From positions 27,101 through 32,157 of the forward strand of contig JAAVDT010000046.1 in assembly GCA_014801655.1 (NCBI GenBank): a DNA stretch of 5,057 nucleotides, in the 5' to 3' direction. The notes under the pieces are model-generated. The model did not search any database and was not told the origin of the DNA. It saw only the letters and a list, made by a program, of their open reading frames with translations. Below, piece by piece: positions 1-5,057 of this stretch. This DNA comes from Bacteroides sp. (GTDB taxonomy: Bacteria > Bacteroidota > Bacteroidia > Bacteroidales > Muribaculaceae). The position numbers and the translations under genes are program-made. Within the stretch, counting starts at the first letter, position 1; each line of letters begins with the position of its first letter.

Positions 1-14
1 CACTTACAAATCAA

Positions 15-49
15 TAAAAAAGAAACCTCTCCCGAAAAATCGGAAGAGG
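15..49 (-). terminator. Intrinsic terminator of the lipoprotein gene
   Basis: An inverted repeat pairs 26-30 with 45-49 (CCTCT/AGAGG) and 32-35 with 40-43 (CCGA/TCGG). There is one C/A mismatch between the two blocks and an AAAA loop. Read on the minus strand, the hairpin is followed by a T-rich run (complement of about 15-25). It lies 30 bp past the stop codon of the minus-strand lipoprotein gene, the expected place for a Rho-independent terminator. The A-rich loop side gives little U-tract in the plus direction, so it is probably one-directional. Confidence 0.8.
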
Positions 50-78
50 CCCCTTTCCTAAAATCAAAAACAATTCAT

Positions 79-687
79 TCAGCGACGCTGAAGAATATAA
101 TCTATGTCGGATGCTTCAAACTTCAGCGTCTTGCCGGAGTTGCGAAGCTTGACATCATCAAGTTTTGAGAATGAGCTGTAGCGCGCCGACATGGTGTTCA
201 TGAGCTCAGTCTGATAGAATTGCGCCATCTGCGGACGAAGCGAATCAACCTCAGCCTGCGAAGTGCCGCTCAACGGATTGGCCACCAACGCCACAGCCTC
301 AGGATCAACAGTCACTTTCAGAGTGTTGGCATCGAAATCAATGCGAATTTCGTCATCATCGATAGCTTCCCAGCGTCCGCTCACCGATGCAAGCGCAGCC
401 ACCGAAACGCTAAACGGCTGATTGGCCGGAGTCAGCGCATCCGAAGCGCGCGAAAGCGAAATATTTGTGGCCACATTCACAATGCCACCCTTCTTAGTCT
501 TCGGATCCACCTCAAAAGTGAACACATCGCCACCGGTGGCCTGGCCCTGTGCATTATTGAAAAGCGTCTGCTGATCGGTCGACCATGCTCCGGCCACATC
601 CTTAGCCAGCTTTTCTTCCTCGTTACAAGCCGTCAGACCCGCAGCCAAAGCCGCCAGACCAACCGCTGCAAAAATAAATTTCTTCAT
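79..687 (-). CDS. Small lipoprotein, possibly lipocalin-like, function unknown
   Basis: This encodes a 202-residue protein with a clear lipoprotein signal peptide. It has a Lys-Lys N-terminus, a hydrophobic alanine/leucine-rich core (residues 4-17) and the lipobox L-T-A-C, with the lipidated cysteine at residue 21. The mature protein begins C-N-E-E-E; acidic residues just after the cysteine resemble the surface-export signal of Bacteroidota lipoproteins, so it may sit on the outer face of the outer membrane. Two Gly-X-Trp motifs (residues 33-35, GAWS, and a later SGRWE followed by alternating acidic and hydrophobic residues) suggest a lipocalin-like beta-barrel of the kind common in small Bacteroidota lipoproteins, but this is only a fold guess. 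The ATG at 685-687 is chosen because it directly precedes the signal peptide. There is no Shine-Dalgarno sequence, which is normal for this phylum. The gene is divergent from fumarase and ends at its own terminator, so it is probably monocistronic. I do not recognise the family with certainty. Confidence 0.85.
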   Translation of the reverse strand: MKKFIFAAVGLAALAAGLTACNEEEKLAKDVAGAWSTDQQTLFNNAQGQATGGDVFTFEVDPKTKKGGIVNVATNISLSRASDALTPANQPFSVSVAALASVSGRWEAIDDDEIRIDFDANTLKVTVDPEAVALVANPLSGTSQAEVDSLRPQMAQFYQTELMNTMSARYSSFSKLDDVKLRNSGKTLKFEASDIDYILQRR

Positions 688-727
688 ATCTTCAAATCAT
701 TTTATAATTATCAATACTCATTATTTA

Positions 728-735
728 TAAATATA
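728..735 (-). promoter_or_regulatory. Candidate -7 promoter element for the lipoprotein gene
   Basis: On the minus strand this reads TATATTTA, seven of eight positions matching the Bacteroides -7 consensus TAnnTTTG. It lies 40 bp before the lipoprotein start codon, a distance close to that of the fumarase promoter on the other strand. No -33 element at proper spacing is visible, and the region is AT-rich enough for chance matches, so this is tentative. Confidence 0.35.
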
Positions 736-771
736 ACCCACCCCAACCCCAAAAAGTTTTTATTTTTTTCT

Positions 772-779
772 TATCTTTG
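772..779 (+). promoter_or_regulatory. Bacteroides-type -7 promoter element of fumarase
   Basis: TATCTTTG is a perfect match to the Bacteroidota primary sigma factor -7 consensus TAnnTTTG. It lies 42 bp before the fumarase ATG, so transcription would start near 786-788 with a leader of about 35 nt. A T-rich tract (757-769) lies directly upstream, but no clear -33 TTG is seen at the usual spacing. The predicted leader contains an A8 run and a T6 run separated by TCA (789-805) and no Shine-Dalgarno sequence. Confidence 0.7.
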
Positions 780-821
780 CATCAAACTAAAAAAAATCAT
801 TTTTTCAACACATAACCCCCT

Positions 822-2468
822 ATGGCTACAAAACCTTTCAAGTATCAGGAAATGTTCCCCATGTCGCCCGAAACGACTGAATATTACCACCTGACCTCCG
901 ACTACGTCAAAGTTGAAAACTGGGGCGGAAACGAAATGCTCGTTGTCGATCCCGAAGCCCTCACCGTGCTCGCACGCCAGGCCACACACGACAATGCCTT
1001 CATGCTCCGCCGCGAACACAACGAGATGGTGGCCAAAATCCTCCATGATCCCGAGGCAAGCGAAAACGACAAATTCGTTGCCCTCACCATGCTCCGCAAC
1101 GCCGAAGTGGCCGCAAAAGGCCAGCTCCCCTTCTGCCAGGACACCGGCACTGCCATCTGCATCGGCAAAAAAGGCCAGAACGTATTCACCGGCGGCCACG
1201 ACGAAGAGCGCATCAGCCGAGGCGTCTACGACACCTACACCCAGTGCAACCTCCGCTACTCCCAGAATGCCCCCCTCAACATGTACGACGAAGTCAACAC
1301 CGGCTGCAACCTCCCCGCGCAGATCGACCTCTACGCTGTTGACGGCGACGAATACAAATTCCTCTTCGTGGCCAAAGGCGGCGGCTCTGCCAACAAGACC
1401 TATCTCTATCAGGAAACCAAAGCCCTCATCAACCCCAAGACCCTCCTCCCCTTCCTCGTTGACAAAATGAAGTCGCTCGGCACAGCTGCCTGCCCCCCCT
1501 ACCACATCGCATTCGTGATCGGTGGCACCTCTGCCGAAATGAACCTCGCCACCGTCAAGAAGGCCTCCGTGAAATACTACGACAACCTCCCCACCCACGG
1601 CAACGAACTCGGCCACGCCTTCCGCGACGTCGAACTCGAAAAGCAGCTCCTTGAAGAAGCACAGAAAATCGGTCTCGGCGCACAGTTCGGCGGCAAATAC
1701 TTTGCCCACGACATCCGAGTGATCCGCCTCCCCCGCCACGGCGCATCCTGCCCCGTAGGCCTCGGCGTAAGCTGCTCGGCCGACCGCAACGTCAAAGCCA
1801 AAATCAACCGCGAAGGCCTCTGGATTGAAAAACTCGACTCCAACCCCGGCGAACTCATCCCCGAAGAAATGCGCAACGCCGGCGAAGGCAAAGTCGTGTC
1901 AATCGACCTCAACCGCCCCATGCCCGAAGTGCTCGCCGAACTCTCGAAATATCCCGTTTCGACCCGCCTGTCGCTCAACGGCACCATCATCGTGGGCCGC
2001 GACATCGCCCACGCCAAAATCAAAGAACGCCTCGACCGCGGCGAACCGATGCCCCAATATCTCAAAGACCACCCCATCTACTATGCCGGCCCCGCCAAGA
2101 CCCCCGAAGGAATGCCCTCAGGCTCATTCGGCCCCACAACAGCAGGCCGCATGGACAGCTACGTCGACCAATTCCAGGCCGCCGGTGGTTCAATGATCAT
2201 GATTGCCAAAGGCAACCGCTCAAAACAAGTGACCGACGCCTGCCACAAACATGGCGGCTTCTACCTCGGCTCAATCGGCGGCCCCGCAGCAATCCTCGCC
2301 AAAGACTCCATCAAGAAAGTCGAACTCCTCGAATATCCCGAGCTCGGCATGGAAGCCATCTGGAAAATCGAAGTCGAAAACTTCCCCGCCTTCATCCTCG
2401 TCGACGACAAAGGCCACGACTTCTTCACCGAAATCGCCAAAAAATGTGAAGGCTGCGCCCTAAAATAA
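822..2468 (+). CDS. fumA/fumB-type: Class I (iron-sulfur) fumarate hydratase
   Basis: The protein has 548 residues, the length I recall for E. coli FumA/FumB. It catalyses reversible hydration of fumarate to L-malate in the cytoplasm, in the TCA cycle or the reductive branch that feeds fumarate respiration. The N-terminal (alpha) domain carries LPFCQDTGT with Cys105, TAACPPYH with Cys224 and GVSCSAD with Cys318, the three ligands of the [4Fe-4S] cluster. The C-terminal (beta) domain carries VGRDIAHAK (Arg393), [10 protein letters not shown] (Thr439, Arg443) and IAKGNRS (Lys463). With Asp107, Arg145 and His306, these line up, by a constant offset of 28, with the active-site residues I recall from the Leishmania class I fumarase structure. 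No catalytic residue appears to be missing. The C-terminus has an extra CxxC (residues 542-545). The ATG at 822 is the only sensible start, 42 bp after the -7 element. The gene is flanked by its own promoter and terminator. Class I enzymes are oxygen-sensitive, which fits an anaerobe. A related tartrate dehydratase activity is less likely given the single-chain architecture and length. Confidence 0.96.
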   Translation: MATKPFKYQEMFPMSPETTEYYHLTSDYVKVENWGGNEMLVVDPEALTVLARQATHDNAFMLRREHNEMVAKILHDPEASENDKFVALTMLRNAEVAAKGQLPFCQDTGTAICIGKKGQNVFTGGHDEERISRGVYDTYTQCNLRYSQNAPLNMYDEVNTGCNLPAQIDLYAVDGDEYKFLFVAKGGGSANKTYLYQETKALINPKTLLPFLVDKMKSLGTAACPPYHIAFVIGGTSAEMNLATVKKASVKYYDNLPTHGNELGHAFRDVELEKQLLEEAQKIGLGAQFGGKYFAHDIRVIRLPRHGASCPVGLGVSCSADRNVKAKINREGLWIEKLDSNPGELIPEEMRNAGEGKVVSIDLNRPMPEVLAELSKYPVSTRLSLNGTIIVGRDIAHAKIKERLDRGEPMPQYLKDHPIYYAGPAKTPEGMPSGSFGPTTAGRMDSYVDQFQAAGGSMIMIAKGNRSKQVTDACHKHGGFYLGSIGGPAAILAKDSIKKVELLEYPELGMEAIWKIEVENFPAFILVDDKGHDFFTEIAKKCEGCALK

Positions 2469-2495
2469 CCCGCACCCCTTCCCATCCCCCCATAC

Positions 2496-2545
2496 AGAGC
2501 GGCGCCCGGACCCACCTCCCGGCGCCGCTCTCATTATTTATATAT
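2496..2545 (+). terminator. Intrinsic terminator after fumarase
   Basis: A perfect 11-bp GC-rich inverted repeat (2496-2506, AGAGCGGCGCC, with 2521-2531) encloses a 14-nt loop and begins 27 bp after the fumarase stop. It is followed by CATTATTTATATAT, which is U-rich in RNA though not a pure U-tract. The stem is strong enough to end transcription and suggests that the downstream cysteine genes are a separate unit. Confidence 0.8.
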
Positions 2546-2609
2546 GGACGCGTCAAAACCTTCGCCCCCGGCTGCGCGTTGTTAGGATATAACGAAACCT
2601 CATCACCTC

Positions 2610-3527
2610 ATGCCAACTCAGATTTCAGGTATTACTCACACTCTTCAGCAGACGATTGACGTTTTGTCGCAGCCGGTCGACGGATCGGCCGCTATGCTCG
2701 ATTGCGACTTTCGGTTGCCCTCGGTCGACGCTATGAAGAGCATCATTTCGCTCATTCGCGAAATTGTGTTTCCCGGCTATTTCGACTCCACTTATGTTGA
2801 CCACCGCATGCAACACTATGCCATAGGCGTCAGTGTCGACCGGCTGTTCACGGTGTTGGTCAATCAGATTAGCCGCGGCTTCATCACCGAAGAATGTATT
2901 GAACACGAAAGCGCCCAGGCCGAAAAGCGCGCCCAGGAGATTGCCCTCAACTTCATTCGCCGGCTCCCGGAATTGCGCCGGGTGCTCTACACTGATGTGC
3001 AGGCGATTTTCCACAACGACCCCGCCGTCAGCAACAGCTCTGAAATCATTTTCTGCTACCCGGTGGTGCAGGCGATGATTCACTATCGTGTGGCCCACGA
3101 GCTGTTCACGATGGGTGTGCCGGTGATTCCGCGCATTCTGACCGAGCTTGCCCATTCGCTCACGGGCATCGACATTCATCCCGGAGCCACGATCGGCGAA
3201 TATTTCTCGATTGACCATGGCACCGGCGTGGTGATCGGCGAAACCTGCATCATCGGCAACCACGTGACGCTCTATCAGGGCGTGACGCTCGGAGCTAAGA
3301 GCTTCACCCTCGATGACGATGGCCACCCGCTCAATCTCCCGCGCCACCCCATCATCGAAGACCACGTCACCATCTACTCCAACGCCTCAGTGCTGGGCCG
3401 CATCACCGTGGGCCATCACTCCGTCATCGGCGGCAACGTGTGGCTCACCGAAAGCGTGCGCCCCCACTCCCGCATTCTCCAGCGCAAAGCATCCTCAACC
3501 CTCTATACCGACGGCGCAGGCATCTGA
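2610..3527 (+). CDS. cysE: Serine O-acetyltransferase (EpsC-type)
   Basis: The 305-residue protein transfers acetyl from acetyl-CoA to L-serine to make O-acetylserine, the first committed step of cysteine synthesis, in the cytoplasm. Residues 1 to about 165 form the helical N-terminal domain typical of serine acetyltransferases. From about 185 to 290 there is a left-handed parallel beta-helix of hexapeptide repeats. Visible catalytic motifs are GIDIHPGA (Asp188), IDHGTGVVIGET (Asp202, His203) and LPRHPIIE (His246), matching Asp143, Asp157/His158 and His193 of CysE as I recall them. The segment between TLGAKSF and the RHP motif is longer than in E. coli CysE, a trait of the long Bacteroidota/EpsC-like type. 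The chain ends GAGI, resembling the Gly-Ile tail by which CysE binds cysteine synthase. The ATG at 2610 has no Shine-Dalgarno sequence, and I saw no convincing -7 element in the 78 bp after the fumarase terminator. The next gene, cysteine synthase, starts 68 bp downstream on the same strand, so co-transcription is likely. Confidence 0.94.
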   Translation: MPTQISGITHTLQQTIDVLSQPVDGSAAMLDCDFRLPSVDAMKSIISLIREIVFPGYFDSTYVDHRMQHYAIGVSVDRLFTVLVNQISRGFITEECIEHESAQAEKRAQEIALNFIRRLPELRRVLYTDVQAIFHNDPAVSNSSEIIFCYPVVQAMIHYRVAHELFTMGVPVIPRILTELAHSLTGIDIHPGATIGEYFSIDHGTGVVIGETCIIGNHVTLYQGVTLGAKSFTLDDDGHPLNLPRHPIIEDHVTIYSNASVLGRITVGHHSVIGGNVWLTESVRPHSRILQRKASSTLYTDGAGI

Positions 3528-3543
3528 CCTCAGCCGAAAAAAA

Positions 3544-3575
3544 TCAATTTGCCAAATTGTCATTTTGTCAAAATC
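3544..3575 (+). repeat. Two tandem palindromes, 16-bp period, before cysK
   Basis: Between the serine acetyltransferase stop and the cysK start lie two adjacent 16-bp units, TCAATTTGCCAAATTG (3544-3559) and TCATTTTGTCAAAATC (3560-3575), identical at 12 of 16 positions. Each holds a palindrome with a single central base: CAATTTG-C-CAAATTG (3545-3559) and ATTTTG-T-CAAAAT (3562-3574). A one-base centre cannot form an RNA hairpin loop, so paired operator sites for a dimeric regulator are more plausible than a terminator. Each unit also begins TCAATTTG or TCATTTTG, one mismatch from the Bacteroides -7 consensus TAnnTTTG, so an internal promoter is an alternative reading. Function is inferred, not shown. 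Confidence 0.5.
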
Positions 3576-3595
3576 TCAAAATCCCCCCAAACGCC

Positions 3596-4543
3596 ATGTC
3601 AAATATCGCCCAAAACCTGACCCAACTTATCGGCAACACCCCCCTGCTCGAAGTGCAGCAGATTGAAAAAGCCGAACAATTAAAAGCCCGAGTGCTCGTG
3701 AAAATCGAATCATTCAACCCCGGCGGAAGCGTGAAAGACCGCATTGCCCTGGCCATGATCAACGACGCCGAACAAAGCGGCGCACTCCGCCCCGGCGGCA
3801 TGATCATCGAACCCACCAGCGGCAACACCGGCATAGGCCTCGCCTGGGTTTCATCGGTCAAAAACTATCAGCTCGTGCTGACAATGCCCGACACCATGAG
3901 CGTAGAGCGCATGAACCTGCTCAAAGCCCTCGGCGCGCGACTCGTGCTCACCCCCGGCAGCGAAGGCATGAAAGGCGCCATTCGCCGCGCCGAAGAGCTG
4001 CGCGATGAAAATCCCGGCGCCATCATTCTGCAGCAATTTGCCAACCCCGCCAACCCCGCCATGCACGAGCGCACCACAGCCGAAGAAATCTGGCGCGACA
4101 CCGATGGCCGGGTCGACATCTTCGTGGCCGGAGTAGGCACCGGCGGCACACTCTGCGGCACCGCCCGCGGCCTCAAGCGCCACAACCCGGCCCTGAAAGC
4201 CGTGGCCGTTGAGCCCAGCGACTCCGCCGTGCTATCAGGCCATCCTGCCGGCCCCCACAAAATCCAGGGCATCGGAGCCGGATTCGTGCCCGGCAACTAC
4301 GACCCTGAGGTGGTTGACCAAATCATGACAGTAACCTCCGACGACGCCATTCGCGCCTCCCGTCTGGCAGCCCGCAGCGAAGGTCTGCTCGTGGGCATCT
4401 CCTCCGGCGCAGCCCTCCACGCCGCCATCGAGCTCGCCCGCCTCCCCGAAAACGAAGGCAAAACCATAGTAGCCATCCTCCCCGACACCGGCGAACGCTA
4501 CCTCTCCACCCTCCTCTACGCCTTCGACGACTACCCCCTCTAA
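3596..4543 (+). CDS. cysK: Cysteine synthase A (O-acetylserine sulfhydrylase)
   Basis: The 315-residue PLP enzyme joins O-acetylserine and sulfide to give L-cysteine and acetate, using the product of the gene just upstream. The reading frame is open back to 3440, but the ATG at 3596 is chosen: it begins MSNIAQNLTQLIGNTPLLEV, the normal CysK N-terminus, whereas the longer form would add 52 basic, proline-rich residues overlapping the acetyltransferase gene. Motifs in order: IGNTPL (12-17), FNPGGSVKDR with the PLP lysine Lys47, the substrate loop EPTSGNTG (72-79), the phosphate-binding GTGGT (181-185), KIQGIGAGF (222-230), and GISSGAA with Ser270 contacting the pyridine nitrogen. PDTGERYLST near the end is also typical. 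Length equals the family norm. There is no extra haem or CBS domain, so cystathionine beta-synthase is unlikely; CysM (thiosulfate-using) is less likely given the close CysK-type motifs. There is no Shine-Dalgarno sequence. The 68-bp spacer carries tandem palindromes that could regulate it. Confidence 0.96.
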   Translation: MSNIAQNLTQLIGNTPLLEVQQIEKAEQLKARVLVKIESFNPGGSVKDRIALAMINDAEQSGALRPGGMIIEPTSGNTGIGLAWVSSVKNYQLVLTMPDTMSVERMNLLKALGARLVLTPGSEGMKGAIRRAEELRDENPGAIILQQFANPANPAMHERTTAEEIWRDTDGRVDIFVAGVGTGGTLCGTARGLKRHNPALKAVAVEPSDSAVLSGHPAGPHKIQGIGAGFVPGNYDPEVVDQIMTVTSDDAIRASRLAARSEGLLVGISSGAALHAAIELARLPENEGKTIVAILPDTGERYLSTLLYAFDDYPL

Positions 4544-4570
4544 ACTCTACTCCACAAAGACACAAACAAT

Positions 4571-4610
4571 GGGAGAGCAGTCCGCCAAAAAAATTGCCGA
4601 CTGCTCCCCC
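4571..4610. terminator. Hairpin between convergent genes, probable bidirectional terminator
   Basis: Positions 4571-4582 pair with 4599-4610 at 11 of 12 positions (one A/C mismatch at 4574/4607) around a 16-nt loop that includes A7. On the plus strand it is followed by ATTTTAG; on the minus strand the exit reads ATTGTTTGTG, moderately T-rich. It begins 27 bp after the cysK stop and ends 3 bp from the stop codon of the convergent minus-strand gene, so one hairpin probably serves both. Confidence 0.8.
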
Positions 4611-4613
4611 ATT

Positions 4614-5057
4614 TTAGTGATTATCCACAATCAGGTCGTAGCCCCTAGGCATAAGTTTGCCCTTTTCATAGGTCAACTCCGGCTCTTTCGGAAAAGGATT
4701 TTCCAATTTCGTCAGCCGACCACAAGAAGTGTCCATCAGGCAAATACCATAATTTTCACGAAACGTGTTCGCAAAAATGATTTCACGTTTTGAGAAATGA
4801 AACATACTCCCGCCTTTGGTCGACTTCACCTCAATGAGCTTAACCTGACCATCCTTGGTAATCGTCACGATGTCAAAGGGTTTATAGCCATGGCGGGTGT
4901 ACCATAGCGCTTTCAGAACGCAAGCATCGTCGAAGCCATCGTTTTCGGGAATGATTTCATCAAATCTATTCTTCCGCAGAAACTCATTTATCCGGCCTAT
5001 GGCATTTTCGCGTGACTTCCTGTCGGGAAAATCAGCAAGAAATTTAAGGGCGAAATG
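4614..5057 (-). CDS. C-terminal part of a DUF3883-like (PD-(D/E)XK-type) protein, cut by window edge
   Basis: On the minus strand this frame is open from the right edge to the TAA at 4614-4616, giving 147 C-terminal residues; the real start lies beyond the window, and a GTG at 4866-4868 is internal rather than the start. Counting from the edge, there is an alpha-helical, charged stretch (1-55), then GYKPFDIVTI (Asp62) and LIEVKSTKGG (Glu76, Lys78), then FHFSKREIIFAN and YGICLMD. The order G-(Y/F)-D-(I/V), E-V-K-(S/T)-T, (L/F)-S-x-x-E, Y-x-(I/L) is that of the DUF3883 domain, a presumed PD-(D/E)XK nuclease-like fold found at the C-terminus of many larger proteins, including helicase- and restriction-linked ones. 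Sampled lines count near 45% GC against about 60% in cysK, and codon use is less C-rich, hinting at an accessory or transferred gene. The N-terminal domains, which would decide its role, are not visible. Other members of the PD-(D/E)XK superfamily remain possible. Confidence 0.75.
   Translation of the reverse strand, partial: HFALKFLADFPDRKSRENAIGRINEFLRKNRFDEIIPENDGFDDACVLKALWYTRHGYKPFDIVTITKDGQVKLIEVKSTKGGSMFHFSKREIIFANTFRENYGICLMDTSCGRLTKLENPFPKEPELTYEKGKLMPRGYDLIVDNH

Larger units (their letters stand above)
688..821. other. AT-rich divergent intergenic region
   Basis: This 134-bp spacer separates the divergently transcribed lipoprotein and fumarase genes. It holds the fumarase -7 element (772-779), a weaker minus-strand candidate (728-735), a C-rich block (737-750), an AAAAAGTTTTT palindrome (751-761) followed by a T-rich tract to 769, and an A8/TCA/T6 arrangement (789-805) in the predicted fumarase leader. 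The A-tracts may bend DNA or act as UP-like elements. No small gene or RNA is evident. Confidence 0.6.

Noticed and set aside
220..894. A plus-strand open frame of 224 codons over the lipoprotein gene and the divergent spacer
   Set aside because: It crosses the AT-rich promoter region and enters fumarase out of frame. The product is a basic, Ser/Arg/His-rich sequence typical of a shadow frame, while the minus strand has a clear signal peptide and terminator.
771..1739. A 322-codon open frame antisense to fumarase
   Set aside because: It lies wholly opposite a well-supported gene and its sequence is low-complexity (repeated Gly, Val, Glu, Ala, Phe), as expected from the reverse of C-ending codons. 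It includes the fumarase promoter at its end and shows no domain.
2539..2546. TATATATG as a -7 promoter element for serine acetyltransferase
   Set aside because: It differs from TAnnTTTG within the key TTTG block, overlaps the tail of the fumarase terminator, and the -33 position would fall inside the terminator stem-loop.
2625..3365. A 246-codon open frame antisense to serine acetyltransferase
   Set aside because: It is the mirror of a conserved coding sequence with all catalytic motifs intact on the plus strand. The antisense product has no recognisable motif and no promoter or terminator of its own.
3544..3575. The tandem palindromes as a CRISPR array or attenuator
   Set aside because: There are only two abutting copies with no spacers, and each dyad has a one-base centre, so neither a CRISPR array nor a stable RNA hairpin fits.
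3440..3595. A longer cysK start at 3440
   Set aside because: The extra 52 residues overlap the end of serine acetyltransferase, are basic and proline-rich, span the palindromic spacer and have no counterpart in CysK. The normal N-terminus starts at 3596.
4569..4793. A plus-strand 74-codon frame after cysK
   Set aside because: Its start lies inside the terminator hairpin and it runs opposite the minus-strand DUF3883-like gene, which has recognisable motifs.

Overview
The window looks like chromosomal DNA from a member of the Bacteroidales. The family cannot be fixed from sequence alone; a Muribaculaceae-like gut bacterium is a guess from the C-rich codon usage. Supporting signs are starts with no Shine-Dalgarno sequence, a perfect Bacteroides-type -7 promoter element (TAnnTTTG) before the fumarase gene, a lipoprotein with an acidic cluster right after its lipobox cysteine, and a serine acetyltransferase of the long, EpsC/plant-like type.

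Layout from left to right. A minus-strand gene (79-687) for a small lipoprotein ends at an intrinsic terminator (about 15-49). A 134-bp AT-rich divergent spacer (688-821) holds the promoter of the plus-strand gene for class I [4Fe-4S] fumarate hydratase (822-2468), which ends at a strong GC-rich hairpin (2496-2531). A 141-bp gap leads to a plus-strand serine acetyltransferase gene (2610-3527). After 68 bp carrying two tandem palindromes comes cysteine synthase A (3596-4543). A long hairpin (4571-4610) then separates it from a convergent minus-strand gene cut by the right edge (4614-5057), whose visible part resembles a DUF3883-type, PD-(D/E)XK-like C-terminal domain.

The serine acetyltransferase and cysteine synthase form the complete two-step pathway from serine to cysteine: acetyl-CoA plus serine gives O-acetylserine, then sulfide gives cysteine. 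The acetyltransferase ends in Gly-Ala-Gly-Ile, the kind of C-terminal isoleucine tail that docks into the cysteine synthase active site in known cysteine synthase complexes. Fumarase belongs to central metabolism (TCA cycle or the reductive fumarate branch) and has its own promoter and terminator, so it is probably a separate transcription unit.

Most of the window is ordinary housekeeping sequence. No complete undescribed system is visible. The parts most worth a second look are the truncated, more AT-rich DUF3883-like gene at the right edge, which may be the end of an accessory or defence locus, and the tandem palindromes before cysK.
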